64,000 nt of DNA from Streptomyces sp. PH10-H1 (GTDB taxonomy: Bacteria > Actinomycetota > Actinomycetes > Streptomycetales > Streptomycetaceae), in the NCBI RefSeq assembly GCF_030063355.1, contig NZ_JASISZ010000013.1, positions 1 through 64,000 on the forward strand. The letters are read 5' to 3'. Under the pieces are notes generated by a model that made no database searches, had not been told where the DNA came from, and worked only from the letters and a program-made list of their open reading frames with translations. The position numbers and the translations under genes are program-made. This document shows, in pieces, positions 56,791 to 64,000 of the stretch (its first letter is position 1; each line of letters begins with the position of its first letter).

Positions 56791-56803
56791 CTTCGTGGAC
56801 GAC

Positions 56804-57730
56804 TCAGCCCCGCCCGTCCAGCGCCCGTCCCAGCCAGTCCGCCGCCTCGGTGAACTCGCTGTCCGTCGTTCCGGGGCGCACCTGCGGCCGCACCGTGTCG
56901 GCCCGCGGATAGGAGCCCAGGAACCGCACCTGCGGGCAGATCCGCTTCAGACCCATCAGCGCCTCGCTGACCCGGCGGTCGGTGATGTGCCCCTCGCAGT
57001 CAACCGAGAAGCAGTACCGGCCGATGCCCTCACCCGTCGGCCGCGACTCGATGCGCACCAGGTTCACCCCGCGCACCGCGAACTCCTGGAGCAGTTCCAG
57101 CAGCGCGCCCGGGTGGTCGTCCCCGAGCCAGAAGACAGCCGACGTCTTGTCCGCACCGGTCGGCGCCGCCGGGCGGGCCGGGCGGCCGACCAGGACGAAG
57201 CGCGTCGCCGCGTTCCTCGCGTCATGGATCTCGGTGACGAGCGGCTCCAGACCGTACGTGGGCGCCGCGAACTCGCCCGCGAACGCCCCGTCGAAACGGC
57301 CCTCCTGCACCAGCCGCGCCCCGTCCGCGTTCGACGCCGATGACTCCCACACGGCGTTCGGCAGCTGGGCCCGCAGCCACTTGCGCACCTGCGGCTGCGC
57401 GACCGGATGCCCGGTCACCGTCTTCACGTCCGTGAGCTTGGTGCCCGGCCGCACCAGCAGCGCGAACGCGATGGGCAGCAGCACCTCGCGGTAGATCATC
57501 AGCGGCACGCCGGTCGCCAGCTCGTCGAGGGTCGCGGTCACCCCGCCCTCCACCGAGTTCTCGATCGGCACCAGCGCCCCGCCGGCCTCGCCGTTGCGCA
57601 CGGCGTCCAGCACGGCCGGCACCGACACCATCGGGACCAGCTCGCGGGTCGCCGCCTCGGGAAGCGTGCGGAGCGCGGCCTCGGTGAATGTGCCTTCAGG
57701 ACCCAGATAGGTATAGCGGCTCGCCGACAT
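56804..57730 (-). CDS. pheA: Prephenate dehydratase
   Basis: Makes phenylpyruvate for phenylalanine synthesis. 308 residues: a two-lobed dehydratase domain (1-185; YLGPEGTFTEAAL, PIENSVEGGVTATLDEL, catalytic Thr in NAATRFVLVG) and an ACT domain (about 195-275) with the regulatory ESRPTGEGIGRYCFSVDCEGH that binds phenylalanine for feedback inhibition. Monofunctional; no chorismate mutase is fused. ATG 57730 starts the conserved head. Confidence 0.95.
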   Translation of the reverse strand: MSASRYTYLGPEGTFTEAALRTLPEAATRELVPMVSVPAVLDAVRNGEAGGALVPIENSVEGGVTATLDELATGVPLMIYREVLLPIAFALLVRPGTKLTDVKTVTGHPVAQPQVRKWLRAQLPNAVWESSASNADGARLVQEGRFDGAFAGEFAAPTYGLEPLVTEIHDARNAATRFVLVGRPARPAAPTGADKTSAVFWLGDDHPGALLELLQEFAVRGVNLVRIESRPTGEGIGRYCFSVDCEGHITDRRVSEALMGLKRICPQVRFLGSYPRADTVRPQVRPGTTDSEFTEAADWLGRALDGRG

Positions 57731-57757
57731 ACGGTCACCCTAATGCGCCGGGCGGGT

Positions 57758-59113
57758 TCACCACTCCAGCAACCGTTGCCCCACGTACTCACCCGGCCCC
57801 GGCGCGCCGGGGACCGCGAACAGGGCGCTCGACTCGTGGCGCAGGAAGCGGGACAGCCCGTCCCCGCGGTCCAGCTTGCGCTGCACCGGGATGAAGCCGC
57901 GCTGCGGATCGGCCTGCCAGCAGACGAAGAGCAGCCCGGCGTCCGGGGTCCCGTCGGCGCCGATGCCGTCGTGGTACGAGAACGGGCGGCGCAGCATGGC
58001 CGCCCCGCTGTTCGAGGCCGGGGCGGCGACGCGGATGTGGGCGTCGCCCGCGATGGCCGGCGCCCCCTGCGCGTTCCGCTTGTCCAGGTCGACGGGTGTC
58101 GTCTCGCTGCCGTCCGACGTTTGCGAGCCGTCCGACAGGGGTGAGCCGTTCGACTTGCGGCGGCCGATCACCTTCTCCTGCTGGTCCCTGGACAGGTGGT
58201 CCCAGGAATCGAGCAGCATCCGGATCCGGCGGACCACCGCGTACGAGCCGCCGTGCATCCATTGCGGGGAGCGTGCCGTGCCGCCGGCCGGTACGAAGAT
58301 CCGCTGGTCGAAGTCGGCGTCGGTGGGCTTGGGGTTGTTGGTGCCGTCCACCTGGCCCATGAGATTGCGTGACGTCATCGGTTCGGGGGTCGCGCCCGGT
58401 GTGCGGTTGAAGCCGTTCATCTGCCAGCGCACCCGGGCCGCGTTCCCCGCTGTCTTGTGCAGTACGCGCAGGGCGTGAAAGGCGACGAGCGCGTCGTTCG
58501 CGCCGATCTGCACCCACAGGTCGCCGTTGCTGCGTGCCGGGTCCAGCGCGTCGGCGGAGAAGGCCGGGAGGGGCGCGAGGGCCGCCGGTGCCTGGGCCTC
58601 CAGACCGGTCTTGGTGAAGAGGGACCGGCCGAACCCGAAGGTGATGGTGAGCGAGCTCGGGCCCGCGTCGTAGGCGATCTGGTCGTCGTTGGTGACCAGC
58701 CGGCCGTTGATCATGTCCTGGGCCGCGCTCGTCCAGCGGCTCAGCAGCGCGGCGGCGTTCCCGCGCCCCTGCCCCGGTGCGAGGTCGAAGGCGACGAGGT
58801 GGCCGCATGCCTGCTGAGGGGTGGTGATGCCGGCCTGGTGGGTGCCGTCGCGGAAGCCGACGCCGGTCGCGCCGATCGAGGCCGGCGCTGTCGGCTCGTC
58901 CCGCAGCGCTGTGGTGCCGAGGGCACCACCCGCGCCGCCGACGACCAGGCCGGCGCCCGCGCCCGCGGTGCCGAGCAGCCGGCGCCGGGTGAGGTGCCGC
59001 CCGGCCGGGGCCTTCTCGGTGGTCTGCGGGCCGGTCGGATGCGGCTCGGCCGCGCGCGTGCCGGCTGTCCGTTGCTCAGGCGCCCGTTGCTCAGGCGTCC
59101 GTTGTTCTGTCAT
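57758..59113 (-). CDS. dtpA: Tat-exported DyP-type peroxidase
   Basis: A haem peroxidase of the dye-decolourising/EfeB type. 451 residues: an N-terminal PEQR repeat, a Tat signal with RRRLLG near residue 43 and a hydrophobic stretch, then the two ferredoxin-like DyP domains with MGQVDGTNNPKP (GxxDG) and the proximal His in the second half (YHDGIG region near 390). It overlaps the CopC-CopD gene by ATGA. In S. lividans the corresponding peroxidase, DtpA, is encoded in the same order with Sco and a PCuAC chaperone and is linked to copper-dependent development. Gene name from context and recall. Confidence 0.87.
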   Translation of the reverse strand: MTEQRTPEQRAPEQRTAGTRAAEPHPTGPQTTEKAPAGRHLTRRRLLGTAGAGAGLVVGGAGGALGTTALRDEPTAPASIGATGVGFRDGTHQAGITTPQQACGHLVAFDLAPGQGRGNAAALLSRWTSAAQDMINGRLVTNDDQIAYDAGPSSLTITFGFGRSLFTKTGLEAQAPAALAPLPAFSADALDPARSNGDLWVQIGANDALVAFHALRVLHKTAGNAARVRWQMNGFNRTPGATPEPMTSRNLMGQVDGTNNPKPTDADFDQRIFVPAGGTARSPQWMHGGSYAVVRRIRMLLDSWDHLSRDQQEKVIGRRKSNGSPLSDGSQTSDGSETTPVDLDKRNAQGAPAIAGDAHIRVAAPASNSGAAMLRRPFSYHDGIGADGTPDAGLLFVCWQADPQRGFIPVQRKLDRGDGLSRFLRHESSALFAVPGAPGPGEYVGQRLLEW

Positions 59114-60990
59114 GGCGTGATCTCTACGTTCCTGGTCTCGGTCACCTGGTCGATGTCGGAGGTGCGCACGGTGACGGACACCTGCCAGGTCCCCGCGAGG
59201 GGCAGCTGTACCGCGGCCGCGGTCCAGTGGCCGGTGTCGAGGTGTTGGAGCGGGACGGGGAGCGGGCCGATGTTCTTGGCCTTGAGGGTGAACTGGAGCT
59301 TCACCTCGGGCACGTCGACCGGCACCGGATCCGTGCCGGAGAGCAGTACGTGCACCTCGTTCTGGCCGACCCGTCCCGGGTCGATGGTGATCAGGGCCTG
59401 CCCCTTCCCCTTGGCGCCGCCCGTGTCGTACGGGATGCGGACGCTGAGCGGCAGCCCGGACGAGGCGGTCGGCGCGGGCGCCGTGCCGGTCTTCTCCTGC
59501 GCGGCGCGGCCCGGCTGGGTGCCGGTGAGCAGGGTGGTGACGGCGAGGACGACGACGGCGACCGCGACCTCCGCCAGCACGGATCTGCGCAGCGCGGTGC
59601 GTTCGAGGTCGGCGTCCCGGGTGCGTCTGGCCTGAGTCCTGTCCCGCGCGGTGCGCTGGTTCCTGAGCTGGGCCTGGCGCGCGGGGTCGGCGGATGAGCC
59701 GGCCACGGCGCGCTCGGGCCGCTTGGCGACCGCCGCGGTGGTGACGGACGCGGCGGGTGCGCCGAGCCGCGCCGTCCAGCGCCGGGACAGCCAGGCCAGC
59801 TCCACCAGCAGCACGACCAGACCGATCTTCACCAGCAGCAGCTGCCCGTAGGAGGTGGAGACGAAGGCGTCCCACGAGCCGAGCTGCCGCCAGGTCTGGT
59901 AGATGCCGGTGGCGACAAGGGTCGCCACCGCCGCGAAGCCGATGCGGGAGAAGCGCTGGACGGCTTCACGTTCGATGCCGAGCCCCGCCACGAGCGCGGT
60001 CAGCAGCGCGGTCAGGCCGCCCAGCCACACCGCCATCGACAGCAGGTGCACGACATCGACGGGCATGGCGAGGCCGGACTGGATGCCCACGGAGGCGTGT
60101 TCGGCCATCGCCCAGGTCGCGGCGATACCCGTCGCGATGACCCCGCCGCCGATGCCGAGCCCCCAGGCGAGGTCGGCGCGCTCGGCCCGCTCGCGCTCGG
60201 TGGCGGGCGTTCCGTGTTTGGCGTACGAGCCGAACAGGACCGCCAGGAAGACGGCGGCGGCGGCCAGCAGCAGCAGCCGGGAGACGAGGGCGGCGCCCGG
60301 CCGGGTGTTCAGGACGTCGCGCATGGCGCCGAGGTCGAACGCGCCGCCGAGCCCGGTGCCGTTCACATACGGCCCGCGCAGCATCAGCAGCGCGATGGTG
60401 GACGCGACGAGCGCGACCCAGCCGCCGGCCGCGATCCGCTGCATGGGGCGCAGTAGCGCGCCGCGCGGCCAGCACACGGCGAGGAAGACGGAGGCGCCGA
60501 CGAGCAGGGCGAAACCGGCGTAGGCGATGTAGCGCCCGATGCCGTAGAGGACACCTGCGGGGCCGCCGCCGACGGCCTGATCCTGGTCGGCGAGGTTGAC
60601 GGTGGTCTTGGAGGGCGCGCCGACGGAGAAGGTGAACGCGCCCGCGACCGGGTGGCTGTCCTCCGAGACGGCCTTCCAGGCGACGGTGTAGGTGCCGTCG
60701 CCGAGCCCGGCGCGCAGCGCGACCACGGCGGTGGAGCCGTTGCCGTCCGCGTGCTGCGGCGTGCCGCTGTCCACCCGGCTCCCGGCTGGGTCGAGGACCC
60801 GCACGGAGTCGGCGGACAGCAGTACGCCCTCGGAGAAGGTGAGCCGCACCTGCTGCGGCGCCGTCTTGACGACCGCGCCCTCCCCGGGGGTGGTGCTCAG
60901 CAGCGCGGCATGCGCCGATGCCGGGGCGGCCGCCCCGAGCACGACGGCGAGCAGAGCGCCCAGTACGACCAGCGCACGCCTGACGGTCAT
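59110..60990 (-). CDS. CopC-CopD fusion copper protein
   Basis: A 626-residue protein: signal peptide ending near SAHAALL (the mature N-terminal His is a copper ligand in CopC), a CopC beta domain to about residue 130 with the SEDSHPVAGAF ligand motif, then eight or so CopD membrane helices (150-420), a basic cytoplasmic loop, and a C-terminal helix and domain (480-620). It likely moves or buffers copper across the membrane. It starts ten bases after the PCuAC gene stop and overlaps the DyP gene. Confidence 0.9.
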   Translation of the reverse strand: MTVRRALVVLGALLAVVLGAAAPASAHAALLSTTPGEGAVVKTAPQQVRLTFSEGVLLSADSVRVLDPAGSRVDSGTPQHADGNGSTAVVALRAGLGDGTYTVAWKAVSEDSHPVAGAFTFSVGAPSKTTVNLADQDQAVGGGPAGVLYGIGRYIAYAGFALLVGASVFLAVCWPRGALLRPMQRIAAGGWVALVASTIALLMLRGPYVNGTGLGGAFDLGAMRDVLNTRPGAALVSRLLLLAAAAVFLAVLFGSYAKHGTPATERERAERADLAWGLGIGGGVIATGIAATWAMAEHASVGIQSGLAMPVDVVHLLSMAVWLGGLTALLTALVAGLGIEREAVQRFSRIGFAAVATLVATGIYQTWRQLGSWDAFVSTSYGQLLLVKIGLVVLLVELAWLSRRWTARLGAPAASVTTAAVAKRPERAVAGSSADPARQAQLRNQRTARDRTQARRTRDADLERTALRRSVLAEVAVAVVVLAVTTLLTGTQPGRAAQEKTGTAPAPTASSGLPLSVRIPYDTGGAKGKGQALITIDPGRVGQNEVHVLLSGTDPVPVDVPEVKLQFTLKAKNIGPLPVPLQHLDTGHWTAAAVQLPLAGTWQVSVTVRTSDIDQVTETRNVEITP

Positions 60991-61000
60991 CGTTCTCCCC

Positions 61001-61471
61001 TCAGCCCTTCGGCCGGTATCCGGCCGGCTCGACCGGCACCTGTACGCCGATCGGGTCGGCCTTGGCGAAGTGCAGTTCCATGGCCACCTTGTCGCCGGCC
61101 ACGGGCTTGTGCGCGAGTTCCCTCAGCATCAGATGAGTTCCGCCGCTGCTGAGCGTAAGCCGCCCGCCCGCCGGGACGGTGAGGGAGTTCACCTTGCGCA
61201 TCCGGTTGTCCGCGGTGGTGTGGAGGGTGATGTCAGCGGTCAGGTCGCTGCTGACGGAGGTGAGCTCGGCGTCGGTGTCCCCGGTGTTGCTGACCGTGAA
61301 GTACCCGGCTGCCATGTCCGCCATCACCGGCTGCGGTATGTAGGCCCCGCTCACCGCGAGCCGCGGCCCTTTCGCGCCGGCGTGCGCCATGGCGTCCGGT
61401 GCCGACGAGCAGCCGCCGAGCGCGAAGGAGGCCGCCAGGGCGACCACGGCGGTGGCTGTGCGGCGCCTCAC
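61001..61471 (-). CDS. ecuC: PCu(A)C copper chaperone lipoprotein
   Basis: A 156-residue extracytoplasmic Cu(I) chaperone with lipobox LGGC (Cys about 21) and the family's His/Met set: ITLHTTADNRM, then GTHLML. It hands copper to oxidases or Sco. Called ecuC by correspondence with the S. lividans operon, from memory. GTG 61471 overlaps the stop of the sco gene by four bases. Confidence 0.88.
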   Translation of the reverse strand: MRRRTATAVVALAASFALGGCSSAPDAMAHAGAKGPRLAVSGAYIPQPVMADMAAGYFTVSNTGDTDAELTSVSSDLTADITLHTTADNRMRKVNSLTVPAGGRLTLSSGGTHLMLRELAHKPVAGDKVAMELHFAKADPIGVQVPVEPAGYRPKG

Positions 61472-62130
61472 GGGGCCTCACTCTTAATGATCTTCGGCAG
61501 GTCGGCGGCGAACTCGTCCGACGTGGTGCCGGACATGTAGAGCACATGCGCCTTGTCGTCCTTCGGCCAGAAGGCCAGGACCTCCGCGCCATGGGTGACG
61601 GTGATGCTGCCGTCCTTCTCCTTCACCGGCTTGTCGATGCCGATGCCGACGGACTTGGCGGCGGCCTGGATCGTGGTGAAGTCGCCGGTCAGGCCGGTGA
61701 AGTCCTTGTCCTGGGCGGCGAGCCAGGTGCCGAGGCGCTGCGGGGTGTCGCGTTCGGGGTCGGTGCTGACGAACACGACCCGCAGTTTGTCCTGGTCGGC
61801 CTTGGGCAGCCGCGACGTGGCGATCGCGATGTCGCTCATCGTCGTCGGGCACACATCGGGGCAGTTGGTGTAGCCGAAGAAGAGCAGGACGGGCCGGCCC
61901 GCGGTCTCCTTGACCAGGTTGTACGGCTTGCCGTGGGTGTCGGTGAGCGTCAGCTGCGGCTTGCTGAACGGGGTGTCGAGCACGGTGCCCGGCTTGGACG
62001 CCGCTCCGGAGACCGCCGCGACCGGCTGACCTGAGCCGTCGCCGGAGCCGCCGGAGGCTCCGCATCCGGCGAGTGCCGCGAGGGCTGCGACGGAGGCCAG
62101 GGCGGCGCCGATCTTGAACGTTGTGCGCAT
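61468..62130 (-). CDS. sco: Sco1/SenC-family copper-delivery lipoprotein
   Basis: A 220-residue thioredoxin-fold protein: lipobox LAGC (Cys about 23), the Cu-binding NCPDVCPTT and the distant His in ITVTHGAEV, all three ligands present. It assembles the CuA centre of cytochrome oxidase and, in Streptomyces, serves other copper enzymes. ATG 62130 heads the operon sco, ecuC, copCD, dtpA. Confidence 0.92.
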   Translation of the reverse strand: MRTTFKIGAALASVAALAALAGCGASGGSGDGSGQPVAAVSGAASKPGTVLDTPFSKPQLTLTDTHGKPYNLVKETAGRPVLLFFGYTNCPDVCPTTMSDIAIATSRLPKADQDKLRVVFVSTDPERDTPQRLGTWLAAQDKDFTGLTGDFTTIQAAAKSVGIGIDKPVKEKDGSITVTHGAEVLAFWPKDDKAHVLYMSGTTSDEFAADLPKIIKSEAP

Positions 62131-62157
62131 GAGGATTCCCAAAGAGTGCGGTGGCGA

Positions 62158-62216
62158 GGCCGGGCGGCCGTACACGTGGGGTCACGTGGGGTCACGTGGG
62201 GTACGGCCGCCCGGCC
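62158..62216. terminator. Hairpin with three-repeat loop after the ycnI gene
   Basis: Arms 62158-62173 and 62201-62216 are a perfect 16-bp inverted repeat. The 27-nt loop consists of two-and-a-half direct copies of GTCACGTGGG (62174-62200), making E-box-like CACGTG cores. It lies between the ycnI stop and the sco start, so it probably terminates the first gene and might carry an operator. Confidence 0.7.
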
Positions 62217-62222
62217 GGTGCG

Positions 62223-62954
62223 TCAGGCGGAGGGGGCGCGGCGGCGTCCGGCCAGGACAGCGAACGCGACGCCGACGGCGCCGATGACGATGCCGGCGAT
62301 GCCCAGGATCCGCGCCGTCGAGTCGCTGCTGTGGGTGTCGGCCGACGCGGCGGCCGTGTCCGTCTTCGCCTTGGCGTCGGCGGCGGGGGCGGCCGCGCCG
62401 TGCTGGCCGGTGGACGCCTCGGTGAGGGTGAGGGAGGGCGCCGGGTTCTGCGGCTCGGGTGCGCCCTCCTTGGGCTCCTCGATCCAGCGCGCGACCTGGT
62501 TGTTGTCGTAGGTCTGCAGGGTCTTGAAGACCAGCTTGGCGGTGTCGGCCGGCAGCGGGCCGAGCGAGACGGGGAACTGCTGGAACTGCCCCGGTGCGAT
62601 CTTGCTGCCGGCGGAGGTCCAGGTGATCTTCGTGACGGCCTCGTTGACCATCCCGTCGTCCGTCTTCAGCGGCGTGGCGAGCTTGGCCTTGGTGACCTCG
62701 ACGTTCCAGCCGGGCACCGGCTGGGTGGAGACCGACGGGATCGGGTGGTCGGCCGGCAGGTTGACCTCGACCTTGATCGTCGAGGCGCTCTCCTGCTCGT
62801 TGGGGACCTTGAACGAGACGGTGCTGTAGCTGCCCTTGGGGGCGGTGCCGGGCTGCACGGTGACGTGCGCAAAGGCCGGCACGGCTGCCATCAGCAGCAC
62901 GGAACCGGTGAGCGCGCCGACGGTCGTCAGGCGGCGCATGCGTGAACTGGTCAT
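62223..62954 (-). CDS. YcnI-like copper-binding membrane protein (DUF1775)
   Basis: A 243-residue exported protein: signal peptide ending in FAHVTVQP, whose mature N-terminal His is the copper ligand of YcnI proteins; a beta-rich domain with a conserved Trp (PGWNVEV), an Ala/Thr-rich stalk and a C-terminal membrane helix (about 215-235) with RRR anchor. It fits the copper operon that follows it. ATG 62954 is preceded by GAGGAG-like sequence. Confidence 0.88.
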   Translation of the reverse strand: MTSSRMRRLTTVGALTGSVLLMAAVPAFAHVTVQPGTAPKGSYSTVSFKVPNEQESASTIKVEVNLPADHPIPSVSTQPVPGWNVEVTKAKLATPLKTDDGMVNEAVTKITWTSAGSKIAPGQFQQFPVSLGPLPADTAKLVFKTLQTYDNNQVARWIEEPKEGAPEPQNPAPSLTLTEASTGQHGAAAPAADAKAKTDTAAASADTHSSDSTARILGIAGIVIGAVGVAFAVLAGRRRAPSA

Positions 62955-62984
62955 GAGGAGACTCCACGGTGAAGTGGTGAGGGA

Positions 62985-63018
62985 CGGGCGGGCGCGCGTG
63001 CGGCACGCGCGAGCCCGC
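62985..63018. terminator. GC-rich hairpin upstream of the ycnI gene
   Basis: GCGGGC..GCGCGTGC and GCACGCGCGAGCCCGC pair across a short loop with a two-base bulge; it is followed by a C-run on the plus strand, a G-run on the minus. It sits after the minus-strand gene ending at 63052 and likely ends its transcript. Confidence 0.55.
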
Positions 63019-63051
63019 CTCCCCCCTTCGCACAGGTGGAGAGGGCTCGCG

Positions 63052-63837
63052 TCAGACCGCGAGGGCGTACGCCGGAGGCCCGCGCCGCGCCAGGCTGTGG
63101 CGCAGTCGTACGCTCCCGGCCAGGCCGTGCCCGCAGGCGAACCTGCGGGGCCGGAGCGCGGCGAGCGGGTCGTCGACCGATCCCGCGACCAGGACGCGCA
63201 CCAGCGCGACGAGGGCGCCGCGCAGCACGTCGGCCGACAGGCTCACCAGCTGCCACAGGGCGGCCTCGCCGCGCCGCAGCAGCCAGCCCGCGGCCAGCGC
63301 GGCGAACAGGTGGGCGAGCAGCATCGGCAGCGAGTACGCCAGCGCCGAGTGCATCCCGCCGTCACCCGGCTGGGTGACGGGGCTCATCGTCATCGTTGAC
63401 GCCGGGTCGAGGCCGGCGTCGCGGACGATCCGTTCCGCGCCCTGCGGGGTGAGCGTCAGTCCTCTCGCGTGGCCGTCGCACAGCAGGCGGCCGGCCAGTG
63501 CCATGACTCCGTCGGCGCCGTCCCTGGCCGCGGCGGGTTCCGCGCAGACCTGTCCCGCGCCGAACACGGCGTGCAGGGCGAGCTGGCCGAGCGCGAGCGC
63601 CGTGGCGATTCCCGGCAGCGAGCGTTCCCGTCCGGCCAGGGGCGCGGCGACGGCGAAGACCGCGAGGCCGCCCGCCACCAGTGCGCCGGCCGGGACTCCA
63701 TGACGGGACGCCAGCCCGTGCCCGGCCGCGGACAGCGCGACACAGACCGCGGTGAACACCGCGGCCCGCAGCAGACGCATTCCGGCGCCCGCGCGAACGG
63801 GAGAGGCAGGGGAACGGGAAGCCATGACGGGCGCCAT
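63052..63837 (-). CDS. Unrecognised membrane protein by the copper genes
   Basis: A 261-residue protein with six hydrophobic segments (about 20-40, 48-68, 80-95, 170-190, 200-215 and a helix near 225) and Cys residues at about 98, 120 and 233. A short polar extracytoplasmic region separates helices 3 and 4. I do not recognise a family. The position next to ycnI suggests a copper link. ATG 63837 or 63825 are both possible starts. The remaining 163 bases of the window hold no gene. Confidence 0.65.
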   Translation of the reverse strand: MAPVMASRSPASPVRAGAGMRLLRAAVFTAVCVALSAAGHGLASRHGVPAGALVAGGLAVFAVAAPLAGRERSLPGIATALALGQLALHAVFGAGQVCAEPAAARDGADGVMALAGRLLCDGHARGLTLTPQGAERIVRDAGLDPASTMTMSPVTQPGDGGMHSALAYSLPMLLAHLFAALAAGWLLRRGEAALWQLVSLSADVLRGALVALVRVLVAGSVDDPLAALRPRRFACGHGLAGSVRLRHSLARRGPPAYALAV

Positions 63838-64000
63838 CTTCTCACCGTGCGGAACCGGCGCATACGGGGGGTGTCCGGCTCGCGGGCGTACGGGCGAGTC
63901 GCCCTTTTACACCTGTACGCCGGGGTCCCGCATCCGCCGAATGAGCGGCATCACGTCAAAAGGACGCTTACGGGGCGCTCTTCGTGGCTATAGGTATCGG

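Overview
The window looks like a piece of the core chromosome of a Streptomyces (or close relative). The DNA is very GC-rich with strong third-position GC bias, GTG starts are common and genes overlap by ATGA or GTGA. Rex, TPP and ParB/parS-type signals of the Streptomyces kind are visible. The gene order (thiC; LacI-type regulator, hisC, cydAB, cydCD, GAF kinase; serS, pheA, DyP peroxidase, copper genes) is, from memory, that of the origin-proximal SCO39xx region of S. coelicolor. parS-like and DnaA-box-like sequences fit an origin-proximal position. No rRNA, tRNA or CRISPR array was seen.

Layout. 1-4891: a truncated Tn7/Tn5053-type transposition module (TnsB-like with its start missing, TnsC-like ATPase, long TniQ). 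4876-5733: a DUF6193 protein converging on it. 5773-10148: MerR regulator divergent from a beta-lactamase-fold hydrolase, a DUF4097 lipoprotein, a double parS-like palindrome and a HAD phosphatase. 10149-16833: flavohaemoglobin-like reductase coupled to a PNPOx-type protein, Nudix hydrolase, LysR regulator, cystathionine-gamma-lyase-type enzyme, holin-family and cupin proteins, DUF5326. The LysR/lyase gap holds a paired operator, a promoter and a possible small RNA. 16957-22866: YibE/F protein, TPP riboswitch and thiC, then an inserted segment carrying DUF1326 and DUF2182 genes and bounded by a second copy of the thiC 3' end. 22907-29461: amino-acid permease, two unrecognised proteins, metallophosphoesterase, LacI-type regulator. 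29756-39156: hisC, then cytochrome bd oxidase (cydA, cydB, fused cydCD) behind a Rex-like operator, then a two-GAF sensor kinase. 39224-44802: Cof-type HAD phosphatase and a minus-strand operon (M24 peptidase, hydrolase-SDR fusion, diiron-like hydrolase, MerR). 45071-48728: two coupled ABC ATPase/permease pairs. 48819-54195: GntR/MFS pair, YceI protein with an operator-bearing promoter, rhomboid-like protein overlapping a MocR regulator. 54196-57730: serS with a HAD gene, a DnaA-box cluster, pheA. 57758-63837: copper handling (YcnI, Sco, PCuAC chaperone, CopC-CopD, Tat-exported DyP peroxidase, membrane protein).

How it fits together. Two respiratory themes recur. One is redox-controlled cytochrome bd (Rex site, cydABCD, GAF kinase). 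The other is extracytoplasmic copper delivery (Sco, PCuAC, CopCD, DyP). The accessory parts are the truncated transposon at the left edge and the thiC-flanked DUF1326/DUF2182 cassette. The least expected signals are the DnaA-box cluster between serS and pheA, the parS-like site lying across the cydCD start codon, the thiC 3'-end duplication, and the promoter/operator/hairpin arrangement between the LysR and lyase genes.
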